Shown here: positions 1 through 10,335 of the stretch, piece by piece
Numbering within the stretch: the stretch's first letter is position 1
Layout of the letters: the number at the start of each line of letters is the position of its first letter
Assembly (NCBI GenBank): GCA_034439815.1
Contig: JAWXBD010000173.1
Span: forward strand, 6,595-70,594
DNA: 64,000 bases
Reading direction: 5' to 3'
Source of the DNA: JAEUIT01 sp034439815
GTDB lineage: Bacteria; Planctomycetota; Phycisphaerae; Phycisphaerales; SM1A02
The notes under the pieces: model-generated
The model's input: only the letters and a program-made list of their open reading frames with translations
What the model was told of the DNA's origin: nothing
Databases searched by the model: none
Program-made: the position numbers and the translations under genes

Positions 1-2
1 GG

Positions 3-434
3 AACACAGTCATCGCCATCTACGACGGCATCATCGAGAAGAATCCTGACAACGTCGGCGTTCACCTGCAGAAGATGCAGGTGTGCCTCATGAAGGCCAA
101 CCGGCCGGACGACGGCTACGCCATCGCAAAGGAGCTGGCGGACAAGTCGCAGAACAATCCGATGGTCCTGAATCAGATCGCGTGGACGCTCGTCGATCCG
201 AAGGCGCCGATCACGCAGCGGAATTATCCCCTCGCCAAGACGATCGCCGAACAGGCAGTCAAGGCGAGCGACAGCAAGGATGGCCCGATTCTCGACACGC
301 TCGCGCGCTGCTACTGGGAGATGGGCGACAAGGCGAAGGCCATCGAGATGCAGAAGAAGGCCGTCAGTCTCACCGAAGGCCCGATGAAGGCGCAGATCGC
401 CGAGACGCTCGAGGAGTATGAAGCGGCGAAGTGA
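3..434 (+). CDS. C-terminal part of a TPR-containing protein (5' truncated)
   Basis: The reading frame is open from the first bases of the window, so the start lies upstream. The visible 143 residues are helical and TPR-like: one repeat runs through 'PDDGYAIAKELADKSQNNP' and a second through 'AIEMQKKAVSLTEGPMKAQI'. A stretch about tryptophan, 'NQIAWTLVDPK', followed by a 'DTLARCYWEMGDKAKAIE' repeat is common in C-terminal TPR tails of planctomycete thioredoxin-like or periplasmic proteins, but no catalytic domain is visible here. TPRs mediate protein-protein contact; the specific role cannot be told. A strong terminator hairpin follows 60 bp downstream. Confidence 0.8.
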   Translation, partial: NTVIAIYDGIIEKNPDNVGVHLQKMQVCLMKANRPDDGYAIAKELADKSQNNPMVLNQIAWTLVDPKAPITQRNYPLAKTIAEQAVKASDSKDGPILDTLARCYWEMGDKAKAIEMQKKAVSLTEGPMKAQIAETLEEYEAAK

Positions 435-492
435 TCGAGTGATCGCCGGACTCGCGACGGGAAATTTGTTCGGAACGATCTCTATATGAAAA

Positions 493-520
493 CAGCGGCC
501 GGCGCGTGCGCCGGCCGCTG
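493..520. terminator. Bidirectional terminator hairpin
   Basis: A perfect 13-bp inverted repeat (CAGCGGCCGGCGC paired with GCGCCGGCCGCTG) with almost no loop lies between two convergent genes. It is followed by a T-rich stretch on the + strand (TCTGTTTT) and by TTTTCAT on the - strand, so it can end transcription from both sides. Confidence 0.85.
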
Positions 521-535
521 TCTGTTTTCGGGCCG

Positions 536-1633
536 TCAGCGGCCGGAGTCGCCGACATCGGCGACCTCGACTTCCCGCTGCTCGGCGCTCGACCGATAGA
601 TCGCTTCGATCAGCGCCTGAATCGCCCGGCCATCGTGGCCGGTCGCGTGCGGCGCGACGCCATGTTTCACCGCGTTGCTGAACTGCACATACTGAGCGTC
701 CCATCCCTTTCGCAGCGCGTCGACATTCGGGAGGAGCGGATGCACGTCGACCAGACGTCCGTTCTCTTCCGTCGCAAGTGTCAGCGCCGAGCCGAAGATC
801 TGAAACGACGCGCCGCCTTCTCGGCCGAACAGGAAGATTCCGTCGCGAAGCCCACCTTCGGGCTGATTCACGGCCCACGTGACATTCAGCTCGATCGTCA
901 TTCCGTTCGCGCACCGAATGAGCGCGGTCGACTGATCCTCGACATCGAAGATTCCATGAGGACGCGGGGGGCCTGCCCACATGTCAACGAATCGATAGCT
1001 GTCGATCGGAGCACCGAATGTCGAATAGCACGCGCCGCTCACGCGCAGCATGCGCGGTTTGCCGGTCAGATACCGCACCAGATCGAGCGCATGAACGCCG
1101 AGGTCGATGAGTGCCCCGCCACCGGACGATGCTCTGGTTGTGAACCACCCGCCCAGCCCCGGAATGCCGCGCCGCCGATACAGGCTGCACTTCGCGTGAT
1201 ACACGGCACCGAGCCGTCCGGCGTCGACGAGCTGCTTGGCCAGTTGCGCGGTCGGCGTGCCACGGCAGATGAAGCCCAGCTGCAGTGTGCGCCGCGCGGC
1301 GGATGCTGCCGCGAGAATGGCGTCGCATTCGGGCACACTCATCGCCATCGGCTTCTCGAGCAGCACGTGCTTCCCGCGTTCGAACGCGCGAATGGCGCAT
1401 TCCGCATGCGCAGCGTTCGGGACAGCGATCGCGACCGCGTCGACCTCCGGCATGGCGAGCAGGTCGTCGAGACTGCGCGCCGGAACGCCGCCGTGGATCG
1501 AGGTCAGACCCTGGGCGCGATCAAAATGGATATCCCACGCCGCCGTGACACGGACGCCGTTGCGCGTGGCTGTTTCTGCGTGCACATTGCCAATGCTGCC
1601 GGCGCCGACGATGCCGAGACCGATAGACGTCAT
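536..1633 (-). CDS. Gfo/Idh/MocA family NAD(P)-dependent oxidoreductase
   Basis: The 365-residue protein has an N-terminal Rossmann fold with the dinucleotide motif GAGSIG at residues 10-15, and the family's EKP motif in 'GKHVLLEKPMAMS' near residue 94, whose lysine takes part in catalysis. A GFO_IDH_MocA C-terminal domain follows, with 'GGGALIDLGVHALDL', which matches the conserved G-G-x-x-x-D-x-G-x-H signature. Members oxidise or reduce sugars, inositols and related hydroxy compounds; the substrate cannot be assigned. Length is normal for the family. The ATG is preceded by AAGGA 6 nt upstream. It is transcribed divergently from the DadA-like oxidase, with 89 bp between them. Confidence 0.9.
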   Translation of the reverse strand: MTSIGLGIVGAGSIGNVHAETATRNGVRVTAAWDIHFDRAQGLTSIHGGVPARSLDDLLAMPEVDAVAIAVPNAAHAECAIRAFERGKHVLLEKPMAMSVPECDAILAAASAARRTLQLGFICRGTPTAQLAKQLVDAGRLGAVYHAKCSLYRRRGIPGLGGWFTTRASSGGGALIDLGVHALDLVRYLTGKPRMLRVSGACYSTFGAPIDSYRFVDMWAGPPRPHGIFDVEDQSTALIRCANGMTIELNVTWAVNQPEGGLRDGIFLFGREGGASFQIFGSALTLATEENGRLVDVHPLLPNVDALRKGWDAQYVQFSNAVKHGVAPHATGHDGRAIQALIEAIYRSSAEQREVEVADVGDSGR

Positions 1634-1722
1634 GGGGTGTCCTTGGGAAAGCGCTCACCATACGCCACACCGCGAATCCCTACAATCTTGACGCGGCCAT
1701 CGGTCAGCGGCCGCGCTTCGTC

Positions 1723-2982
1723 ATGGCATCCACCACTTCACTGCGACACGTCATCGTCGTCGGCGCCGGCGTCATCGGTTTGTCGACCGCCTGGTTCCTG
1801 CTGAAGCGCGGACTTCGCGTCACTGTGCTCGAACGTGAACCGCTTGGCGACAGCGCGAGCTGCGGCAACGCCGGACTGCTTTCGATCGGCCACTATCCGC
1901 TCACGCGCCCGGGCGTGTCATGGCGCGGACTCCGCTGGATGTTTGATCCGACCAGCCCGCTGTACATCAAGCCCCGTGCAGACGCCGCGCTCCTTTCGTG
2001 GATGTGGCACTTCCACTGGCACTGCAATCGACGGCATCTCGACCGCTGCATGCCGGTGCTCTGCGACATGGGCTTCAAGTCCCTTGCGATCTGGGAACAG
2101 ATGATCCGCGAGGAATCGATTGAGTGCGATTACGCGCGCGACGGCTGGCTCGACGTCGTGATGCAGCCGGAGAACATGGACGCAGCGGAAGCCGAAGCAA
2201 AGGCACTCGTTCCGTATGGCTATTCGTATCAGCGTCTGACCGGCGACGAACTCCGCGCCCGCGACCCGATCTTTCGCGACGAGATCGCCGGCGCGATTCA
2301 CTATCTCGACTCGGCACACGCGCACCCTGGAGACTTTCTCATGGGTCTCGCGCGTGCATGCGCCACACGCGGGGCGAACGTGCGCACCGATGCGATCGTC
2401 ACTGGATTCCTGCGCAGCGCGCACGGGCGCGTCGCCGGCGTCAAGCTGCGCGACGGGTCGATGGTCGAGAGTGACGCAGTCGTACTCGCCGCCGGCATCT
2501 GGAACAGCGATCTCGCGCGGTCGCTCGGGCTGCATGTGCCGATGGTCGGAGCACGCGGCTATCACATGCAGTTCCGTCATGTGCCGACGATGCCGTCGAC
2601 GGGCATGGTGCTGCACGAAACGTTCATCGCCGTCACGCCGATGCGCAACGAACTGCGCATCGCGGGAACGCTGGAGATCGATCGACTTGGCCAGCCGTGG
2701 CGTCGCGAACGGCTCGGCATGCTGACGAAGGGCGCGGAGCGCTATCTGCACGGCCTCGACCAGGCGAAGCCGGTCGCTGAATGGGCCGGCTATCGACCGT
2801 GCGCCCGCGACGGCATGCCGGTGCTCGGCTTTGCGCCGAAGGTCGGGGGCGTGTTGATCGCCGGTGCCCACGCGATGATGGGCATGACGCTCGGTCCGGT
2901 GACCGGTGAAGCGGCGGCAGCGATGCTGTGCGGCGAGAAGCCGTCGTTTGACGTGTCCATGCTGCGGGCCGATCGATTTTGA
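1723..2982 (+). CDS. FAD-dependent D-amino acid dehydrogenase/oxidase (DadA-like, DAO family)
   Basis: A 419-residue flavoprotein. The N-terminal FAD-binding Rossmann motif GAGVIG is at residues 14-19, followed by 'STAWFLLKRGLRVTVLER', which ends in the ribose-binding Glu. The C-terminus has 'GYRPCARDGMPVLGFAPKVGG' and 'HAMMGMTLGPVTGE', the usual C-terminal DAO signature of DadA and glycine oxidase relatives. These enzymes oxidatively deaminate D-amino acids or proline-like substrates. The length matches DadA (about 420-430 residues). The real substrate cannot be told from sequence. No dad racemase (alr/dadX) is adjacent. Confidence 0.88.
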   Translation: MASTTSLRHVIVVGAGVIGLSTAWFLLKRGLRVTVLEREPLGDSASCGNAGLLSIGHYPLTRPGVSWRGLRWMFDPTSPLYIKPRADAALLSWMWHFHWHCNRRHLDRCMPVLCDMGFKSLAIWEQMIREESIECDYARDGWLDVVMQPENMDAAEAEAKALVPYGYSYQRLTGDELRARDPIFRDEIAGAIHYLDSAHAHPGDFLMGLARACATRGANVRTDAIVTGFLRSAHGRVAGVKLRDGSMVESDAVVLAAGIWNSDLARSLGLHVPMVGARGYHMQFRHVPTMPSTGMVLHETFIAVTPMRNELRIAGTLEIDRLGQPWRRERLGMLTKGAERYLHGLDQAKPVAEWAGYRPCARDGMPVLGFAPKVGGVLIAGAHAMMGMTLGPVTGEAAAAMLCGEKPSFDVSMLRADRF

Positions 2983-3035
2983 CATGGTGACCGCGTTACG
3001 CTGCGACAACTGCGCTGCAGGAGGAGGGTACTCGC

Positions 3036-3392
3036 ATGGGACTGCTCGACTTCATTTGGAATATCCGGCAGGACGCGCGGCTGAGGGATGTCGAGGCCGA
3101 CCGCCGCCTGAATCCGCGGCCCGGTGTTTCGGAATCACCGCACTCAACCGAGCGCATGACGCTCGTGATGCAGGCCATGTGGGAACTCCTTTCGGAACGC
3201 GTCGGCGTGACGGAGGTGGATCTGCTCCGCAAGCTGGAAGAGATCGATCTGCGCGATGGCACCGCCGATGGCCGGCATGGAGCGCGGACGATCGCATGTC
3301 CCGCGTGCAACCGCCCGAACCGTTCGGAGCGCACACACTGTGTGTACTGCGACGCGACGCTTCCCATGCGCAGCGCGTTCGACAAGCTCTGA
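3036..3392 (+). CDS. Small zinc-ribbon protein of unknown function
   Basis: A 118-residue soluble protein with a strong Shine-Dalgarno (AGGAGGAGGG) before the ATG. The N-terminal 80 residues are charged and helical. The C-terminus holds a four-cysteine zinc ribbon, 'CPACNRPN' and 'CVYCDATLP', 15 residues apart. Such ribbons bind Zn2+ and mediate contact with nucleic acid or protein. The gene follows the DadA-like oxidase by 53 bp and may be co-transcribed, but no functional link is evident. It ends 5 bp from the convergent ROK kinase gene. Confidence 0.8.
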   Translation: MGLLDFIWNIRQDARLRDVEADRRLNPRPGVSESPHSTERMTLVMQAMWELLSERVGVTEVDLLRKLEEIDLRDGTADGRHGARTIACPACNRPNRSERTHCVYCDATLPMRSAFDKL

Positions 3393-3397
3393 CGCGC

Positions 3398-4309
3398 TCA
3401 CTCCCAGAGCATTGCTGCGCCGAACACGCCGCTTGAATCACCGTGCTCGGCGCGCACGATCGGCGTCGTCCACACATCGGTGAACGAGTAGCGCGTCACG
3501 AGCGGCGGCAGCGCTTCGTACAGCGCGTCGATGTTGCTCACGCCGCCACCGAGCACGATGCAGTCCGGATCTAGCAGGTTCACCACGTCCGCGAGCGATA
3601 ACGCCAGACGCTCGATGAGCCGGCTGATCGTTGCGTGACACGCAAGGTCCGTTCCGTTGGCGGAGCGCCGCGCGATCTCGGCGAGGGCAAGTGTTTCGCC
3701 CGTGATGCAGTCATGCTCGCGTTCGATCGCGGGACCGGACATGAACTGCTCCCGGCATCCCGCGAGTCCGCAATAGCACGGCCGGGCATCGCGCTCGCTG
3801 CGATCCGTTCCCGGCTGCGGCGAATGGCCCCACTCGCCTGCAACACCGTTGCGGCCATGGCGTGCCTTCTGATCGATCACAACGCCGCCGCCGACTCCTG
3901 TGCCGAGAATCACGCCAAACACGACTGCTGCGCCGCGCCCCGCGCCGATGACCGCTTCGGACAGGGCGAAGCAGTTCGCATCATTCGTCATGCGGATCGT
4001 GCGGCCCAGCCGCAAGGCAAGATCGCGCTCGAGCGGCTTGCCGTTGAGGCACGTCGAGTTCGAGTTGCGATGCAGGGAGGAAGCCGGCGACGTGGATCCC
4101 GGTGTGCCGATGCCGACCACGCCGCGCGCGCCGCAGTCGCGTTCGATTTGCTCGACTATTGCGCCGATCGCCTCGACCGTGCCGCAATAGTCGCCTTGCG
4201 GCGTCGGCACCCGCGCACGCCAGCGCACGGCGCCTTCCCGGCTGAGCCCCAGCCCTTCGATCTTGCTGCCGCCGAGATCGATGCCGATACGCAGCTCTGC
4301 CTTCGTCAT
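3398..4309 (-). CDS. ROK family sugar kinase (glucokinase/fructokinase-like)
   Basis: A 303-residue ROK kinase. The phosphate-binding motif DLGGSK is at residues 11-16; 'GTGVGGGVVID' and 'GEWGHSPQPG' follow. The structural zinc motif CxCGxxGCxE is present as 'CYCGLAGCREQF', as in ROK glucokinases and N-acetylhexosamine kinases. It phosphorylates a hexose with ATP; the exact sugar is not readable. The start at 4309 was chosen because its ATG overlaps the TGA of hutF in an ATGA junction, and because the DLGGSK motif then sits at its usual distance from the N-terminus. A longer open frame extends upstream only as an overlap with hutF. Confidence 0.92.
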   Translation of the reverse strand: MTKAELRIGIDLGGSKIEGLGLSREGAVRWRARVPTPQGDYCGTVEAIGAIVEQIERDCGARGVVGIGTPGSTSPASSLHRNSNSTCLNGKPLERDLALRLGRTIRMTNDANCFALSEAVIGAGRGAAVVFGVILGTGVGGGVVIDQKARHGRNGVAGEWGHSPQPGTDRSERDARPCYCGLAGCREQFMSGPAIEREHDCITGETLALAEIARRSANGTDLACHATISRLIERLALSLADVVNLLDPDCIVLGGGVSNIDALYEALPPLVTRYSFTDVWTTPIVRAEHGDSSGVFGAAMLWE

Positions 4310-5625
4310 CGACGAATCCGCCACTTGCCCCCGACGCACGTCCCGCACACCGCGCTCGTGCCGACGCCGAAGATCAGATGCGATGCAAACGACTCCGGCG
4401 TCCATCCCAGCATCGTCACATGATTCAGGTCGACGATCGCCAGATCGGCAAGCATGCCCGGCTGGATGGATCCCGCGTTCAATCCGAGCGACCGGGCGCC
4501 GTTGCGCGTTCCGATCGCGAGCAGTTCTGCGCCGGTGTCGCCATCGCTGCCGACAACGAGGCCGCGCGACTCGTACCGCAGCCGCTGTACGTATTCGATC
4601 CAGCGCAGCTCTTCGGTCGGCGCGATCCGGCTGTTCAGATCGGTGCCGAAGGCGATCGCGCCTCCCGCGCTGCGGAGTGCCCGGACGTCGCAGATGCCGT
4701 CGCCGAGATTGCCTTCGGTCAACGGACAGAGACACACCGTCGCGCCGGTCTTCGCCAGCGCCGTCAGATCGTCCGCGCTCGTGTGCGTGCAATGCACGGC
4801 CGTGAAACGCTGATCCATCGCGAGCCGCTCCAACAGCAGCTCCGTCGGCCGCTTGCCATGTGCACTCTGGCAGTCCGTGATCTCCTGCTGCACTTCCTCG
4901 ACATGCATGTGAAAGACCGCGGCCCGCCGCACACTCTCGCGATGGAGCCGTTCAATCGTGTCGATTGGTACGGCGCGAACGCTGTGCGCCGTCGCGCCGA
5001 CCGTTTGCGTGGAGTCGCGGCAGGCTGCGGCCAGCGCGTCAAAACGGTTCCAGTACTCCTGCTCGTCGGTCGTGCGAAATCGGAGCTGCCCGCCGGCCAG
5101 CGGCTTTCCGAACCCGCCGTCCATGTAGCAGGTGTGCAGCAGAACGATGCGGATCCCGACATCGTGCGCGGCACTGAGGACGCTGGCATCGAATGCGTAT
5201 TGCAGCGTGTCGCCTTCCGACGACGCGTGCCGCAGATAGTGAAACTCGCCGACCGACGTGATTCCCGACGACAGCATCTCGGCGAAACACTGCCGTGACA
5301 GCTCGTAGCACTGCTCGGGTGTCATCGACGCTACGAGCTGATACATCGAGTCGCGCCACGAGAAGAACCCCGTGCCAGTGCCGCTTTGCCCCCGAAATCG
5401 CTCGGTCAGGCCGCGAAGCCCGCGCTGAAATGCGTGCGAGTGGGCGCTGACAAAGCCTGGAATGAGCGCCTTTCCCGGGAGTCGCAACGTCGACGGGCTG
5501 CTTGGCGGCATCACGGAGGTCACGCGCCCGTCACCGCCGATGCCGACGGCGCGACCGCGCTCGAGGCGCCCCCCGGTCCACACCCAATCGGCATGCACGA
5601 GTTGCTGCGGACGGGAATCACTCAT
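4306..5625 (-). CDS. hutF: Formimidoylglutamate deiminase
   Basis: A 439-residue amidohydrolase. It shows 'PGFVSAHSHAFQRGLRG' (the HxH metal site), 'GFFSWRDSMYQLV' (typical of HutF, where other amidohydrolases differ), 'HMHVEEVQQEI', 'AVHCTHTS' and 'FGTDLNSRI' (the catalytic Asp). HutF converts N-formimino-L-glutamate to N-formylglutamate and ammonia in the five-step histidine degradation route. The expected partners hutH, hutU, hutI and hutG are not in this window. The start at 5625 is the only plausible ATG after the divergent S9 peptidase promoter region. The gene is translationally coupled to the ROK kinase. Confidence 0.88.
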   Translation of the reverse strand: MSDSRPQQLVHADWVWTGGRLERGRAVGIGGDGRVTSVMPPSSPSTLRLPGKALIPGFVSAHSHAFQRGLRGLTERFRGQSGTGTGFFSWRDSMYQLVASMTPEQCYELSRQCFAEMLSSGITSVGEFHYLRHASSEGDTLQYAFDASVLSAAHDVGIRIVLLHTCYMDGGFGKPLAGGQLRFRTTDEQEYWNRFDALAAACRDSTQTVGATAHSVRAVPIDTIERLHRESVRRAAVFHMHVEEVQQEITDCQSAHGKRPTELLLERLAMDQRFTAVHCTHTSADDLTALAKTGATVCLCPLTEGNLGDGICDVRALRSAGGAIAFGTDLNSRIAPTEELRWIEYVQRLRYESRGLVVGSDGDTGAELLAIGTRNGARSLGLNAGSIQPGMLADLAIVDLNHVTMLGWTPESFASHLIFGVGTSAVCGTCVGGKWRIRR

Positions 5626-5718
5626 GCGGGCGATGGTAGCATCGCCGAAGGCACTGTTGGGCCCCTTTCGAAGCCCAAGGCCGCGCGGCCGCGCACTCCC
5701 CGCCATCAGATCAACCAC

Positions 5719-7896
<2,178 letters not shown>

Positions 7897-7930
7897 GCGC
7901 ATCCGACGCTTGCCTTACACTCCAACTCCA

Positions 7931-8554
7931 ATGCAGAAACCTGATCCCCCAAAAGCGCTCCAAGATGCCCTCACCGATCCGAAGTCGCTGGCAGCAATGC
8001 AGCATGTGCGGGCGATCCTTGAGTACATCGGTGAGGACCCAGACCGTGAAGGGCTGATCGATACGCCGAAGCGCGTGGTGAAGGCGTGGCAGGAGCACTT
8101 TTACGGATATCACGAAGATCCGCTCGCGCCGCTCGCTCGGACATTCACCGAAATCGAAGACTACGACGAGCTCGTGCTGCTGCAGGACATCGAAGTGCAC
8201 AGCCACTGTGAGCATCACATGGTGCCGTTCGTCGGCAAGGCCCATGTCGGCTACATCCCCAACGGCAAGGTGACAGGACTCTCAAAGCTCGCGCGCGTCG
8301 TGGAAATCTATTCAAAGCGGCTGCAGGTCCAGGAAAAGCTGACCGCGCAGATCGCGGGCGCCATCTGGAAGGCGCTGGAGCCTCACGGCGTTGCTGTCGT
8401 GATTCAGGCGCGCCACTTCTGCATGTGTTACCGGGGTGTGCGCCAGCCCAGCGCCGTCACGACCACCAGCAAACTGCACGGGATCTTCTTGACGAATCCG
8501 GCCGCGCGGGCCGAGTTTTTCACGTTGCTCAAGATGCGGCCGGGCGGAAACTGA
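7931..8554 (+). CDS. folE: GTP cyclohydrolase I
   Basis: A 207-residue enzyme of normal length for FolE. It shows 'HSHCEHHMVPFVGKAHVGYIP' (zinc Cys, then two His), 'GLSKLARVVEIYSKRLQVQE' and 'ARHFCMCYRGVRQP' (the second zinc Cys and the catalytic region). FolE converts GTP to 7,8-dihydroneopterin triphosphate, the first step of tetrahydrofolate (or queuosine/biopterin) synthesis, in the cytoplasm. The ATG at 7931 gives the usual N-terminal helix; an upstream open frame overlaps the S9 peptidase and is not needed. The last 26 bp overlap the convergent metalloprotease gene. Confidence 0.96.
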   Translation: MQKPDPPKALQDALTDPKSLAAMQHVRAILEYIGEDPDREGLIDTPKRVVKAWQEHFYGYHEDPLAPLARTFTEIEDYDELVLLQDIEVHSHCEHHMVPFVGKAHVGYIPNGKVTGLSKLARVVEIYSKRLQVQEKLTAQIAGAIWKALEPHGVAVVIQARHFCMCYRGVRQPSAVTTTSKLHGIFLTNPAARAEFFTLLKMRPGGN

Positions 8555-10322
8555 TGCGCCGGCACCGATGGCGCACTGGGCCGCTGTGCCCGGCCAGAAA
8601 CTCCAGCTGCTCATTCATGCGCGCCGGCTGCAGCGCCCGCTTTCCGATCGTGTAACGAATCTCGCCTTCGGCGCCGAGGATGATCGTGACGCCGCCGTAC
8701 AGCGTCACTGCCGTCTTCCGCCCGGGGCGCCTCACCTCGACGGACTGCACGACTTCTGCAACGAGATCGAACGCGACAGTCCCCTGCGGACCGACGCGGC
8801 GCAGGCTGCGGATCGACTCGATCGTCGGACGATCGACGAGATGCCCTTCCTTCGAGCGACCCGGCTTCTCGAGTCCGAACGCCGCGAGCCGTCCGTCGCT
8901 GATGTACGCACCAAGTACTTCACCCTGTCGAATCAGTTCCGCTTCGCCCGCCGGTCGCCCGGGCTCGCCATTGAACCGCAAATCCCCGAACGAAAGTCCG
9001 CGGATCATGCGCTCAGGCAGTCGAAACGGCCGCCAGAGCAGCGCCTCTTCCGAGAGCGTCGGCACGTGCCGCGGGTAGATCGCGCGGCGCCGAAACGCCG
9101 CGATAATGGACTCGCGATAACCCCACGGATCGTCAGGAACGAGATCGTGGTCCGCGGTGATGAGCGCCCGCACGTATTCGCCAAGCTCGATGTTCACCGG
9201 CGGGCAATAGTCAATCGCACGGATGCAGATATTCAGGAACTGCGTGGCGACGCGCGCCGCCTCATCGGTCACGAGCTCGATGAGCTCATGCGGCAACTGT
9301 CCTTCGGGGTACACGCCGGTCCCGCCCGAACCGAGCCGCATGAACGACTGCACGCGCCGCTGCACGATGCGCGTAAACGCTTCGAAGACCGAGCCAAGCA
9401 GCAGCTCGCCGAGATCATGCGCGTCGAGTGCTTTGCTGTACTGCTTGATCGGAGTGTCGCTGTCCCCCGCTGCCTCGACCGCGTGGCGGAGCGCGTTGCC
9501 TGCGCCGACCGCGGTTCCGAACTGCGCCGCCACGCGCGAGAGTACGGATTCGCGCGACAGATCACCGCGCACGCCGGCGACCGCCTCACGCAGAACTCCT
9601 CGATGCGTGAGTCGGTGAAAAATGGCGACGACGTCGGAGAATCCTTCGTGAAACCCGTCGACATCCTTGCTGGTCGACAGCGCGAAGCCGGGTCGCATGC
9701 CGTCGAGAAACGCGTGCGACAGTTCGTGCGCGACCACGTCGTGCGAAAGGCACGTGAAGATCCACTCGCGCGCGTGCTGCCGTGAACCGTCGCTCCCCGC
9801 TGACTGGAAATATCCGAACGCGACCTCGCCGTTCTCACGGTCGTAATACGCATTGTCCTCGTTGAACGCATGCGGACGCAGCCGCAGCGTCTTGCCTGGA
9901 AATCCCCACGAAGGATCACGACCGAGTGCGGTCTGAAACGTCGCGTACAACCGCGCTGCCACCGCGTACACCATCTGCTGATGTGACTTGGGCTCGGTGG
10001 ACGACGGCGCAACACCCGACTGGATCAGCAGGTTTCTCGCCTCAAGATCCACCGGCGCGTAGGTGCGCTGTGCCGAGTCGTCACGGTCGACGACTTCGAT
10101 AACCGCGCCGATCGGTCCGGGCAACAGCGGCTCAAATGGAACGTGCGCCTCCGTCACGCAGCCTTCAAAGCGTGACACCGCCGGATCGACGGCGAAGATG
10201 CGCAACCGACGAAACGGAGGATCATCCGCAGCGCGTCGATACGGTCGAATGTCGGCGGGCCACGTCAGTCGCGCGCCGAGCCGGAATCCTCTCGACGCAG
10301 CGGGCTTCACGGAGTGCTTCAT
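8529..10322 (-). CDS. Thermolysin-like (gluzincin) zinc metalloprotease
   Basis: A 597-residue protein with the zinc motif HELSH at residues 199-203 and a likely third ligand 23 residues on, in 'GFHEGFSDVVAIFH' (Glu226). This matches the HExxH...ExxSD arrangement of thermolysin-type M4 proteases. No signal peptide is visible, so it is probably intracellular, unlike secreted M4 enzymes. The C-terminal 250 residues have no recognised domain. The start at 10322 (MKHSVKP) was chosen because it follows the stop of the metacaspase gene by 13 bp; the longer frame upstream overlaps that gene. The pairing suggests the two act together. Confidence 0.8.
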   Translation of the reverse strand: MKHSVKPAASRGFRLGARLTWPADIRPYRRAADDPPFRRLRIFAVDPAVSRFEGCVTEAHVPFEPLLPGPIGAVIEVVDRDDSAQRTYAPVDLEARNLLIQSGVAPSSTEPKSHQQMVYAVAARLYATFQTALGRDPSWGFPGKTLRLRPHAFNEDNAYYDRENGEVAFGYFQSAGSDGSRQHAREWIFTCLSHDVVAHELSHAFLDGMRPGFALSTSKDVDGFHEGFSDVVAIFHRLTHRGVLREAVAGVRGDLSRESVLSRVAAQFGTAVGAGNALRHAVEAAGDSDTPIKQYSKALDAHDLGELLLGSVFEAFTRIVQRRVQSFMRLGSGGTGVYPEGQLPHELIELVTDEAARVATQFLNICIRAIDYCPPVNIELGEYVRALITADHDLVPDDPWGYRESIIAAFRRRAIYPRHVPTLSEEALLWRPFRLPERMIRGLSFGDLRFNGEPGRPAGEAELIRQGEVLGAYISDGRLAAFGLEKPGRSKEGHLVDRPTIESIRSLRRVGPQGTVAFDLVAEVVQSVEVRRPGRKTAVTLYGGVTIILGAEGEIRYTIGKRALQPARMNEQLEFLAGHSGPVRHRCRRISFRPAAS

Positions 10323-10335
10323 GGCGAACTTGGTC

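Noticed and set aside
506..1804. Open frame of about 430 codons on the + strand
   Set aside because: Antisense to the Gfo/Idh/MocA oxidoreductase, whose motifs are unmistakable.
4310..4792. N-terminal extension of the ROK kinase
   Set aside because: It overlaps the hutF coding region in another frame, and the kinase motif DLGGSK sits correctly if translation begins at the ATGA junction (4309).
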